From contig OX387200.1 of assembly GCA_947561715.1 (NCBI GenBank), positions 21,702,501 through 21,766,500 of the forward strand: DNA of 64,000 nucleotides. The letters run 5' to 3'. The position numbers and the translations under genes are program-made. Each line of letters opens with the position of its first letter. The stretch's first letter is position 1. Under the pieces are notes generated by a model. That model saw only the letters and a list, made by a program, of their open reading frames with translations. It was not told the origin of the DNA and did no database searches. Shown here in pieces: positions 24,065 to 35,769 of this stretch. This stretch comes from Ascidia mentula. Its lineage: Eukaryota; Chordata; Ascidiacea; Phlebobranchia; Ascidiidae.

Positions 24065-27000
24065 ATGGGCACTACACAGAAAGTCCTTGTTTTTTCTCTG
24101 GTGTTACTCAGGTAAGCTTTGTTTAACACAAAATTTTAACCGGTGCATATCGACTTCTGTATTGTCTGCATTACAGCATTTGGAAAACACTCATCTGTGT
24201 TATATTTACTACTTATATGACTGTGTTTTAATGAAATATTGGTATTTACGCAAATTTAAAAGATGTGTCTACTTGTGCAGCATTTTGATCTCAGTTGAAT
24301 GTACAGAAGCGACAACGAACGGTTTAACTCATGGAACTATATTGGACGCAATTGACCTTAGCGGTAAGTCACCGGTTAAATAAAATGCATGGAGGAAGAA
24401 TATTGTACATATTTGCAGTGGAACAAATAGCCGCGTTCGTTGATCAACACAACGCTGTGAGACGACAACCCATTCCTGACGCGTCCAACATGCGTAAGAT
24501 CACGTGGGACAGTGAACTTGCCAATATCGCTCTCCAACACACAAGAAAATGCTTGTTCGAAAACAATCCGGTAGGTGTAGCTTTTTTATGAGCGTTTTCG
24601 CAAAGTGACTAAATCACCAAGCTTGAATAGTTCATTCCCCGCTACTTTCGGGTCGTCCTAGTTGCAAACCAAGTTTTCGCTAAAAATATATACTTGTACT
24701 GCAATATACTTGTTTCATAGAACACAACACACAGTCGGTTCCGGTCTGTTGGGGAGATATTATTCCTATCTCAAAACACTCTGTTTAACAACCATTACAT
24801 CTCATCTGTGGTTCAATCCTTTGTGAGAGGGAAACAACATTACAACGTCAGCACTCAACAGTGTTCCGACGACACTGGAGATTGCTCGAAGTACGCACAG
24901 GTAAAACAAAATTTGTCAACTTTTCTTTTGAAAAAGGTAGCAATCGGATAGTTGGCTTCCGGAAAGAACATGAAATAGATTTTTGTGTGGTTAACGATGC
25001 AACAAATTTCGAAATCGTGAATTGACCAGCAGAACGCACTATGGATCATTTATTTATGTGGTTCATGCAATATACTAGACTGAAAATCTTAATCTCCAGT
25101 AAAATTATGGAAAATATTGAAACCTCAATTGCATTATTCAAAACTGAATATTTCAGAGAAAATCTGTAATTTGTGCCTTATTCAGATTGTGCGAGCGGAG
25201 ACTTTTAAGATTGGTTGTGGAATCACACAATGTTCCACAGTAAACTCCTTCCAGGAAGTAATTCATAACGGAATTGTGGTTATTTGCAACTACGCCCCAA
25301 GCGGAAACTGGCAAAATAAGTGAGTCATCATCAATTGATAATCGGCAACTTCAAAAATTCTTATCGATTATTGGATAAAATTTTGCTAAAATTGGTTATC
25401 TTATTTGCTCCATTACGGCGGGACTACTTATTGATGCACACAGACGTTAGTAACCGAACGACTGTCGCGTAAACATATTTTCCTTCCTGTATTGCTATTG
25501 GTTAATTAATCACGCAGGGCTCCTTACTTGGAAGGCAAACCATGCAGCGGATGTCACGACACAGATTCGTGTGAAAGAAGACTTTGCACCAATGCAGTGC
25601 GCGACGTCGACCCCCCACCCTGTACGTCTGAACTTTAACGTAGTTTACTCGTTAAAAGTTGCACTAGTGACATGATGCAGCACGGTGGTCCCCTTAGGTT
25701 TCAATGTAGTCGGAACGTCTACAAGTTTTGATGTCATATCATTACGTAAATGAATAATGAAATTACCTTGGCATGGTATTCGGAGACAGAGAAACAATTA
25801 CAGTTGCGCAAAAGTTCACATTAACTTTCGGAGAGAAAAAACAGTAACTATAACTGCATGTATGTTAAGCTGGTAACTGGGGACCGTGGGGAGAATGGAG
25901 CCCCTGTAGCGCGACCTGCGGATTTAGTACAAGGAGAAGAAATCGAATGTGCGACACGTTTGTGTCATCCGATTGCAGCGGGTCTTCCTCACAGTTATCA
26001 TTGTTCTGTGCCCCAATACCTGTTTGTCCCGTTCACACAACACCTGCACCTACACAACCCCCAGGAAGTAAGTGGATTTCTATTTAAAACCCAGGCATTT
26101 AAATGTACCTGTTATATCGCCCAGGTAAGTATTATAATAATGGCATTGGGAAAGTACTGGTTAGCCCAGGGCGTGGGTTCAAACCTCAGCGGGAGCTTGA
26201 TTTTTTAAATTTCTCTCGAACTTGTCGGGAAAAGTGGCTGCAATGGGATGGCTGCGAGGCCAGAAAACCTCGTGTTCTTGAAAAACAATAACGCAAATGA
26301 AAGCTGCAGACAGGTGTACTTTCGACCTCTCATCAGTGCAGCTGATGACTGCGGCACCGGGATAGCTTCCAGACTGGCAAATTACTAAACGTTCGAAATT
26401 ACATTTCAGCATGGTTGGAATGGGGGAGTTGGTCTACATGCAGCAAAACGTGCGGAGGCGGAAGGAGACAGAAGTCACGTGACTGTGATACGGGAGACAA
26501 CAGACAATGCGACGGAGTTTCAACCATGCTGTCTGTCTGCAACGCTCAACGATGCCCATCCAGAAATAGAAGTAATACTGCAACTCTAACGCCACCTGTC
26601 GAATGCTTGATCGCTAATTGTTAGTCACTAGATGACATCAGAGCCTTTCAGGGCAGGAGATTGTAACAGCGCCAGCTATTGCTCCCATGGTTGCACGGCC
26701 GACCAATATATCATGCAGAAAACCTGATTGGAATTCCTGGCTAGGATATTTGATCGGTTCCAATATCGGCGTGGTCAAAAATAAACGTGTAATATATATC
26801 AACTTATTATCTATGGCAGCACAGCCCGGTTTCGAATTCCAGTTTGGCTAAAAAACTTTTATATCTTATTTTTATTCCTTGCAGTTCCATACTTGGGTTG
26901 GGACAAATGGAGCGAATGCACAAGATCGTGTGGTGGAGGAGTGAGGTTTCGCAGTAGGGAATGTCCCTCAGGAAATCCGAATGCATGTTGTGGGGTTTCC

Positions 27001-27484
27001 CATTCTGTGAGAGATTGCAATACCAAGCCGTGCCCTAGAGCTGGTAAGTGTGCAACATTTTACCTGACCCATACAACAGGTAGACAGCCTGATCGGAATT
27101 CGAACAACTTGGGTTCGGATCGCGTTGTCGGTGTGGTAAGGGGAAAAAAATCTGGAAGCAGATCAGTGGTTTCTGTGTAGGTCCGAGGTTAAGATTGTAA
27201 ACGAAGCTTAAAAACTTTTTTCAAGACTTGAACGACGAATTAATTTATGGTTTTTAGATACTATAAAATTATAGTGTTGTTATTTTGTGGCATCTGAGCT
27301 TTATCTTATTTTCCACCCCAGAAATAGAAAAATTAGCCTATAAAATTATGTTCCAACCTATTTAGTGTGGACCAGATGGGGAAGATGGCAAGATGTAGGG
27401 GATGCTTGTTCATCAGATACACAGATTCGTACAAGGAAATGCAGTACGGGAAGAACAGAGGATTGTTGCATTCAAGAACCGTAG
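24065..27484 (+). CDS. CAP-1: secreted CAP domain protein with three TSP1 repeats, 445 aa
   Basis: Exons: 24065-24111, 24281-24363, 24419-24570, 24721-24900, 25186-25319, 25518-25621, 25870-26067, 26410-26571, 26885-27043, 27366-27484 (TAG). All phases match. The signal peptide ends near VECTEA. The CAP domain spans exons 3 to 5, with DQHN, VGEILF, SKYAQ and the CAP2 motif [12 protein letters not shown]. Exon 6 is a CRISP-hinge-like Cys exon ([16 protein letters not shown]). Three TSP1 exons follow ([43 protein letters not shown]), with WxxW C-mannosylation and CSxTCG O-fucosylation patterns. The last exon is a short TSP1 variant with no CSxxCG, ending DCCIQEP. Two of the four CAP cavity residues are missing: the second Glu and the HYTQ His. 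Two AATAAA signals at 27576 and 27587. No membrane anchor, so probably secreted; role unknown. Confidence 0.85.
26296..26362. repeat. Fragment of AGCTGCAG foldback family
   Basis: In a CAP-1 intron. Resembles one arm of the repeats at 21599-21748 and 35202-35420, including CTGCAGACAGGTG and CATCAGTGCAGCT. Confidence 0.35.
26712..26790 (+). repeat. SINE-like fragment
   Basis: In a CAP-1 intron. Shares the CTGATTGGAATTCC start and the TCGGCGTGGTC end with the sequences at 27082-27160 and, reversed, 4711-4800. B box weak in this copy. Confidence 0.35.
27082..27160 (+). repeat. SINE-like fragment with B-box-like GGGTTCGGATC
   Basis: In the last CAP-1 intron. CCTGATCGGAATTCG, then TTGGGTTCGGATCGC, then TCGGTGTGGTA. 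Same family as 4711-4800 (reverse) and 26712-26790. Confidence 0.4.
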
Positions 27485-29090
27485 TAACGATCACCACACA
27501 GTGTTTACTATAGCCCCCATACTCTGTGTTTATGCACGTTCATGTTTATTCAAGGTATATGTTTAATATATGAACAATAAACAACCAATAAAAGCATGTA
27601 AAATTATTCCACCTAGTTAGATAGGAAGTACAAGCAGGCATTTTTGGAAAGCTGTTAGAAATGGAAATTTTCCTATTTAAGTATCAACATATTACAAACT
27701 TGATACGATTGTAACAAACCAAAACAGAAAGCCTTCCACTAAAAATTTTTCCAACCAAATAACCCAGACAAACCACATAAAATTCGCACAAACTCGACCA
27801 TCAGGTTCATGGCATCCTAAGTCACTTTTGCGCGTATATGATGTAAGGTTACATACGTGTCATGGAGATGTGCCGACCTAAAATCCAGACGAGGATTTAT
27901 GCACGGAACATACATCAGCTAATTAGGGAGAATTTGGTCGCTACAGCGAAAATTTAAACCGATATTTGTGGTGGACAAAGTGTTTTTATGACCAATATGA
28001 AAATACAAGTGGTTAATACATATTCGGAATATTGTCTTCAAGTATTCGGATTTGGGCGAATCTTTTGGTACATCCCTAATATGTGACCGCTTGTATAATT
28101 TGCAGGCAAACTGACTTCTGCTTTTGCCTGAAACCGTAATCGAACAAACTAGTCTGTGTAGTGCACACGTGCAACCTGATGTCGTTTTCCTGTTTTTGTT
28201 CCATCACAGTCATTATCCTATGTTATAAAACACTTGATCGCGTCGGTTTGCCTCATTCTGTGCCTGTCTATGGTTAACGGCAATGACACATGGTTATCAG
28301 TACTACGTGTATTCAGCAATTTAGGCTTTAGGTTATTACTACAAACGTGTTTGTAGTATTACGTCACGAGCGCCGGACGAACCCCCGAGTTGTGTCAGGT
28401 TTAATTTTCAGAAGCATTTGACCAAGTCTGCTTAACAGAGTATGTTTTTTAGCATTTAATGTGGGTTCCAACTCTATTTCACACACCCGACTGGTGCTGT
28501 CATTTCCGCTCTCTGACCAATAGTTGCCAGGTATTTTTCTCATGCTTGCTACGTCATCTACGTATGTAAAAAGAAGTTTAACTTTACCTGCCTTGTGTTC
28601 TGTTGGCAGGTATAAATTTGTACGTATATCAAGACAGAGATAATTCAATAAGAACAGAAAGTCAGAAGAAATTGTTGGCTTTTCAGCACGAAGTCTGGTT
28701 TAACTTCAAATTCATGAACTTTAAACTTTAAAGTGAAGTTCACGGTTACATTGGCGACCCGAGTTTGTTGTTAATTTGCATAGAAGTAAAATTCCAATGC
28801 TTTCTAGAAAAGTCGAACACTTTTAGTAGATTATTAATGTAATTGGCGTAAAGAATACCCACGAATTTATATATTTTAAATGTTTGTTTTGTGCTCATTC
28901 ATATCTTGCAATGATTGATGATGGATTTGCGATTGGTGTAGAATATCTTGTGACAATTATAGGTAAAACCCGTAGCTGTGTACGTGGCAGTGTTAACTTG
29001 ATAAGCGGAACGACGTGATCAGTCTGTATAAAATGTATACAAAACTATTACAGAAAATAGATTAGAACTTCCATTTATGCATGCGGATTA
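27485..29090. other. Intergenic, no gene seen
   Basis: Poly(A) signals of CAP-1, then spacer with the CAP-2 promoter at its right end. A 94-codon frame on the minus strand at 28364-28648 has no support. Confidence 0.4.
29027..29033 (+). promoter_or_regulatory. TATA box of CAP-2
   Basis: TATAAAA 64 bases before the first possible CAP-2 start codon. Confidence 0.45.
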
Positions 29091-32000
29091 ATGAGCAACA
29101 ACTCCAAAACTATGAATGTTTGCAATTTTTCTCTGGTCTGTTTCCTAACAATGGCCTGTGTGACGTATGGGAGTAGCGCGGCACGTGAAGAGGAAGTGGA
29201 TGACAAATCGAGGTTGGGAACATTGATATTTGCGTTGCTTGTTTTGACAAAAAAAAGCCAAAAAAACGACCGAGGCAAAATAGCTACACCGACTTTGATA
29301 ACATGTGCTCAACAAATATGATTTTGTTTTGATAGATTTGCAGTGGAGTCATCAGAATCGCCAGAAGCCAAATCGGATGCCGCAGCATCTATCGCATCAT
29401 TGACGAACGACGTCAAGACAGTTCGAATGACAAGTAAGAATGTTACACGGGCTTGTAAAGTATGGAAAGAATTCACCGCACTTTAGACACATTTACCAAT
29501 TATACATCTGCCGGGTCTACAATTTCCTATGTTTAAAAAATTTCACTCGCAGAAAACTGAATCAACTTGCTATTTGACTCTATTTTTTAAATAAAAACTT
29601 TAAATTGTTTGGATTAAATGATAACGCGACGCCCTTCAATACTCGAGGGCCACGACGCATAGCTCAGAAACCACTGGCAAACATGCAATAGCAATACGGA
29701 TATTTTGGCTAAGTCTTCAAATCGCACAGAGCAAATTAAGTCCATGCTGGTGGAGGCGCACAACAGTGCAAGGTCTATCGTCACACCCGGTGCAAGCAAC
29801 ATGTGGGAGATGTCGTGGGACAAAGAATTGCAGAAGGTGGCGACCGACTACTCAAAGCAGTGCTTATTCCAACATAATTCGGTAAATATCCTTAATGATT
29901 ACAGGCTATGGGACGATGCCCAGGTTGTGCCACAGGACAACAGCCTTCATGAAATAGGAAAATGCTGGAGTACTATCACATAGCCTGGGCGACATTTCCA
30001 TCCACATATAAGTCTATGTTACATAGAAATCTGCGCGAATGTTAACGGTTAGATGTGAACAAGGCAAACAACTGACATTTTTAGTTATAAGTTGAAATGA
30101 AAATAATAGGCCTAATTATAACGTCTATGTTGGCAAAAAATTCTGTGCTACATAGACCTATGTGGATCGAAAATGTCAACCTGGCTGTGTTTGCTTTTAG
30201 CTTTTCCCAGTTAAATTTAAGTCCCAAAGTCAGTGAAATACGTGCGATATTAAGGTTACAGGAAACATGTAACATGACCCGTAACTGTTACAACGTCAAG
30301 CTTACCAGATTTCTCATGTTTGTACACCAGAACCGCTCCCAGGGCAGTAGGTTTTGGTATGTGGGAGAGAACATTATGGTTTCCACAGGAATTTCCTTCG
30401 ATGTTCAATACGCCAACTCATCTGTCTGGGCCTGGGATGCTGAAAAGAAAGATTACAATTACGACGGAATAAACTGTACTGAAAACAAGCAGTGTGGACA
30501 TTACACACAGGTGAGTACAATCCCTATACCGTGGTGTCATCGAAATTGAAACGTTTATCGCAAGTGACGTCGGTCCGTAAACACAGGCATGTCATAATTT
30601 TAACACAAATGTGACAGGAACGGGCATTACACCCAACTTGGTTCTGGTAATTTTTACTTATCAAAAGCAAACTTGAAATGCAATTTATCAAAGCGGTTTT
30701 AAATATATTTAGTTTCCAGCATGAAAGTTTGTATTGCACAGGTCGTATGGGCAGAATCGTTTAAAGTCGGTTGTGGGGCAAGTCTTTGTTCTCAAGTGAA
30801 GGCTGGTGAAGCTGTGTACACTGACGCTACGTTATTGGTTTGTAACTACGGACCTGGAGGAAACATTGTAGGACAGTAAGTTGACTTTAGGTGCTCCTCT
30901 GAGTTTGTGTAGTTGTTATCACGAAGCATATAAGTTTAATTATCTGGAGTAAACTGCAGTTTTTTTAAGTTATTTTGTGGGTTAAATTTTAGTATGTTGT
31001 TGAAAGCGTAAACTGTACAATTTGTAAATCAGACTTGAAGGGCGTGACGTCCAAAAATGTTGTAACGTAAACTTAACATTTCCTCTCACACACAGGCCCC
31101 CTTACAAAGTTGGATCACCTTGTAGTGAATGTGCGGAGGGAGATACTTGTGTGAATAATCTTTGCTCAAACCCGATTCGAAACGCAGCTAAACCAACAAG
31201 TAGGTGTTAATGAAGCCGCAAGTACAAAACCAGACACATTGAAACATAAAATTATACTGACTCCACTTCAGTGAATCTTAGCTAGTATTTATTTTAAGCT
31301 AAAAACGTTCGTATAACAAGAACCTGACATCAAAATGAATTGAATATATTATAATGCTGTGACTATGAAATACTAGTAACAAACAAGAACGCATGTAAAC
31401 AAAATCATTTTGCACACTATTGTCTAACTCTGACGGACCAGCCTATATTGGCTTGCGGTTCCTAATCGAAATAACACGAAGGTTAAGGGCTCAGATTTAT
31501 TAACGCCACAAGCAAAACCACGAGTGAAATTCAATTTTAGATCCCAAGTGGTCGCCGTGGGTCCAGGTTGGCAACTGCAGTGTCAAGTGTGGGAAGGGGG
31601 TCGCTCTTTATCGAAGAACTTGCAACACATTTCTCAACAAAGACTGCAAAGGAAAATCCGAAAAAACGAAACCATGCAAAGTTGATTGCCCTGAAGGAAC
31701 AGCAGGTTCGCATTTCTCACTCTACTACCAAACGTTTAAAAGCAAAATTTAATGTCAATCCCAATATAAACGCGTTTTGTAACAAAACAAATTAAGATAT
31801 AACTGTTCGCATTAGCTGAAAAGGAATGTGTTGGCTGGAAAAATCCTTTGTCATTTCAAAATGAAGCAAAAGTGCTCATTGATAAACGAGAAATCAAGTA
31901 TTCGGCAATCACTTGCCATTCTCTATGGCAAGCACGGTAACGGTGGTCAAGCTAGTACGCCATTACTTACTTCTTCTTGAAAATAACAAAGTCTAGTATC

Positions 32001-32219
32001 AAGGTTCTGAACTGATACCAGTTTTACCATAAGACAAGCGAACCTTGTCTCAATAATTATTCTAAAATCATGCTCCTAAATGTTTGTTTTTAATTTTTTT
32101 CAGTGTGGAACCAGTGGGGAAATTGGCAAAACGTGGGTGGTTCTTGCGTACACAAACAGATTCGGAAAAGAACTTGCAGCACTGGAAAAAATAAGGATTG
32201 CTGCAAAAAAAAGTCTTAG
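29091..32219 (+). CDS. CAP-2: secreted CAP domain protein with one TSP1 repeat, 356 aa (349 aa from the second ATG)
   Basis: Exons: 29091-29212, 29336-29433, 29730-29881, 30331-30510, 30742-30875, 31096-31199, 31541-31705, 32104-32219 (TAG). The ATG at 29112 gives the better signal peptide (MNVCNFSLVCFLTMACVTYG) and matches the CAP-3 and CAP-4 starts. The CAP domain has the full cavity tetrad: AHNSAR His, VGEN Glu, DAEKKDY Glu and CGHYTQ His, and ends with LLVCNYGPGGNI. The hinge exon reads PCSECAEGDTCVNNLC. One TSP1-like exon (WSPWVQVGNCSVKCGKG) follows, then the same Cys-poor terminal TSP1 as CAP-1, ending DCCKKKS. AATAAA at 32318. Probably secreted. Confidence 0.85.
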
Positions 32220-33347
32220 TTTATAATAAGGAATGCTGTGTCAACTATGTAACCAGATTAGATTAAACCAAGGATTAATTAGTGTAGTGAGTGTACTAAT
32301 AATCGTAATTAACCATAAATAAAATAGTAATAACGCAGACATATTTTCTGGTAACACTCTGGAAAAAATTTAAAGCAGAATTCAAGTGGACAAATAGACA
32401 TTAAAAATATCTGACTGCACAGAATGTTTAAGGAAGTACGGAAAGTAAATCGCAATGTACAAATTCCGTGTAACGAGGAGAAGCGTCTCCGAATATAAAG
32501 TGGTTTGTGTTAACTTATTATGCGACGCAACATGTAACATTGTAAATAACTTCGTCATTCTAAAGCAGTGGTTCTCAAACAAAGGTATTAGAACCACATG
32601 GGGATGCGAGATTTGGTTCTATGGGGTACGGGGGGAGTAAATATTGAGGTTTTGTTAAATAATGCACTACACAACCTCTATACCAGTACGGGGAGCCAAA
32701 ACCGGTGGTAATTTCAAAGAGTTTCCGACAAGGAAAGGATAAGAAGCACTTTTCTGAAGCGTGATTTTACCAACTAGGGTGAAATTGGCGGAAACTAATC
32801 TAATCACGTTTTATTCGCGAATCGTGGGAAGTGTCGTGGATGACGTCATAATGGTTATAGTAAGCTTCCTTTTACAATGCAGCGAGGTCGCTTCCGATGT
32901 CGCAGTTGGCCGGGGTTGAATGTGGTGTGGGTTGTCATATGTGGCAGGTGATTTCAGTGAGGATATATTGCTTATTTGCTTCATCAAAATTTTAAACAGT
33001 TTTGCGAATTCAAAAATTAGAAGATATTTGTTTGGAGAAAAACTTGAATTGGATTTAAAACCTTTCAGCAGAAGTTTGTTGTCGTGTAAATGTGAGCTGG
33101 ATGGATGCCCAGCTTGCAAACTAGTTGTGACTTGTGACAGTTTAATTGAACTCAGGTTTTAATACAAACGGTAACGGGTTTAAAGTAAGTTCCTAAACTT
33201 TTAGAATAAGAATCTATACACGTTCAAGATGATGTTATTCTGCATACATGTGTATAGGAAGGTGTACGCAAGTCATACACAAATATTTATGTAATTACAC
33301 CTATACGTAGAACTGGTTAACCAATAACAACCGTGGAAAATCAAAAG
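32220..33347. other. Intergenic with upstream region shared by CAP-3 and CAP-4
   Basis: No gene seen. Bases about 32455-33010 resemble 36785-37130 upstream of CAP-4, including AACTTCGTCATTCTAAAG, the block around GACGTCATAATGG and GTGGGTTGTC. This shows that CAP-3 and CAP-4 were duplicated with their 5' flanks. Confidence 0.6.
32841..32854. promoter_or_regulatory. CRE-like site conserved upstream of CAP-3 and CAP-4
   Basis: TGACGTCATAATGG about 500 bases before the CAP-3 start codon. The matching site before CAP-4 is GACGTCATAATGG at 36963-36975. It is one of the best-kept stretches in the shared flank. Confidence 0.35.
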
Positions 33348-35769
33348 ATGAATCTTTACAATTTTCTTTGTTTGCTCATAATGGTCTGTGTGACGTATGG
33401 AAATGACGTGACGCATGGAGCGGAAATAGATGACGACGCGAGGTTTGATGATTTGTTTCAAAGCACGATACTAAACTTAAACTTTTTGAAGTACGAATTA
33501 GAAAAAGATATAAATTAAGACCAAATAACCATATTGGGCGCGACTCATATTATTTTGTTTATAATAATCATCGTATTTCTTAGTTTAACAGTTGAAACAA
33601 TAAAGCCAACAGAGGCACCAGAAGCCCCTGCAGCTCTCGTCGCATCACCAAACTTCATCAAAACATTTCCAATCACTAGTAAGTTGATTGAACGACGTGT
33701 ATAAGAAAAAATTCAATTTTTAATAATGAGAAATTATTAAAAGAATGTGGTTTTCAGAAGAATGTGGTTTAAAGAATGTGGTGTGGTTAAAAGCTTGTTC
33801 TTATTTTGTTCAGGCGAAATTAAGTCCACATTTGTGGCGGCGCACAATGGTGCAAGGTCCATCACCTCACCCAGTGCAAGCAACATGAGGAAGATGTCGT
33901 GGGACAACGAATTGCAAACGTTAGCGACCGAATACTCAAAGCAGTGCTTGTTTGAACACAACCCGGTAAACACAATCAGCTTCACGATTACAACGACAGA
34001 ATGGTTCCTGGCCCGAGCTAAATCACAATAGCAGTGTATTATTCCAAAAATCTGTTTGTTCGTGTCAAAAAGCTGTCAAACAACCTGGAATGCAAATTGT
34101 AAAATCGTAATTTTTTCCAAAGATTGCCTCTACTGGTTCGCGCACCATGATGAATGTGAACCTTGGTGCCTGGCATATTGTTCCAATACAGCAACAACCT
34201 CCTAATACCTCTACCTTACTGCAGAATCGCCGCCACAGCCAATTTTCGTACGTGGGCGAAAACATTTTTCTGTCCTCTGGGATCCCGTTTAATAATCGGT
34301 ACGCGAACCGTTCCATTTGGGCCTGGGATGCGGAAAAGATCGATTACAGTTTCAACACAATGTCATGTACCCCGAACAAGATGTGCGGGCATTACACACA
34401 GGTATGTGCAGTGGTAAGCTTACGTTGTTTGGATTTTGTAGTCATCCACACCAAAACTTGAATCAACTCTTTACTCTAAAAAAGATAAAGTAAAAATATT
34501 AGTGATGATCACAGCCATGCATGTTTTTGTCGTAAATTCGTAAAAATCTTTGTCTACAACACCGCCTCCCGCAAGCAAATAACTGGTTGTGGATAACGAC
34601 ATAATATTTTGACAAATTTTAAGCCACAAATTCAACATTTTGAAAAAAAGTTACGAATCTTTAACCGAGTATTTGGAAGAGGACATTCCCTTTCGCTTAC
34701 AGCAGCAGTTATGTTTGGAGTTCGTTTTGCACAGGTCGTCTGGGCAGAATCGTTCAAAGTTGGCTGTGGGGCAAGTTTTTGTTCTCAAGTGAAGGTTGAT
34801 AAAGCTGTGTACACTGACGCTACGTTACTGGTTTGTAACTACGGGCCTGGTGGCAACATCAGGGGACGGTACGTTTATATCTCATAATGAGGGTGGTAAG
34901 GAAAAACATGAAAGAAACACTTTGCGTACTGGAAGTGGGTTTCAGTTCGAAACGTTTTTGTCATTCTTGGCTGATTTCAGAATAAACCTTTTCAACCATT
35001 CATTATTCGCATTTAGGTATTCGTAAGTGGATAAAATAAAGTCAACATTTCCTCTTATACACAGGCAACCATTCGAAGTTGGATCACCTTGTAGTAAATG
35101 TGCGGTGGGAGATACTTGTGTGAATAACCTCTGCTCAAACCCAGAAACTTCATCAAGTGGGTGTTTTTGAAGTTCTTCCAGACAGTATAGGTTTTTTTTC
35201 TGTGAGCTGCATACAGATGGTCACTGTTTCAACCTATAAGGTCTCAACAGTGCAGCTTAATTGATAAGAGTCTTCCGTTGGGCACCAAACTAGGTGCACC
35301 CTTACAGTGAAAGCAAGGTGGCAACACCATGATCAAGCAAAGGCCAAATCAATAGATCCGTTGCGCCCCGTGTGACGATAGTCGTATTGGTCGAAATTGT
35401 AGCCATGTGTCTGCAGTTTAAATCATATTATTGGCCTCACTTTGCCGGTTTTTGTTTGAATGTTTCAGATTGCAAATATATTACCCACACAAAAGATAAG
35501 CATAAATTTGAAAGTGTGGAAGCTTGGAAATGGTCATAGTCTCACGGAAAATCGAAACATTTCACTTTAAACGACCGCAAATGTAGAGGACTCGTAATTT
35601 CATATCAGTTTGTTTCTTTCCAGTTAAGCCCGGAAACCCAACAACGAAAACCACAACTTCCCCCAAACCAGGAAACCCGCTTAAACCAACGGGTTCGGCC
35701 ACAGCACCGAAAAGTCGTTCCTTTCTTCCACATCTTTTGGCAATTTTCATGATTATTGTCTTACGATAA
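33348..35769 (+). CDS. CAP-3: GPI-anchored CAP domain protein without TSP1, 296 aa
   Basis: Exons: 33348-33442, 33584-33678, 33814-33965, 34225-34401, 34735-34868, 35065-35156, 35624-35769 (TAA). The signal peptide is followed by an acidic stretch and a Pro/Ala linker (EAPEAPAALVASP). The CAP domain is intact: AHNGAR, VGEN, DAEKID, CGHYTQ, LLVCNYGPGGNI. The hinge exon (PCSKCAVGDTCVNNLC) is 12 bases shorter than in its relatives. It splices straight to a final exon encoding a Pro/Thr/Lys stalk and a C-terminal hydrophobic segment (LLAIFMIIVLR), which fits a GPI signal. This is the only gene of the array with no TSP1 exon, either never gained or lost. Closest paralog is CAP-4, whose first six exons are very similar. 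Confidence 0.85.
35202..35420. repeat. Foldback repeat (AGCTGCAG family) in the last CAP-3 intron
   Basis: The left arm begins GAGCTGCATACAGATGGTCA and contains AACCTATAAGGTCTC; the right end has AGCCATGTGTCTGCAG. Related to 21599-21748. Confidence 0.45.

Noticed and set aside
26130..26210. GGGTTCAAACCTC as a tRNA gene
   Set aside because: Only the B box is present; no acceptor stem or anticodon arm could be drawn.
28364..28648. Minus-strand frame with YVDD, reminiscent of reverse transcriptase
   Set aside because: The four residues alone are not evidence; none of the neighbouring reverse transcriptase motifs are present.
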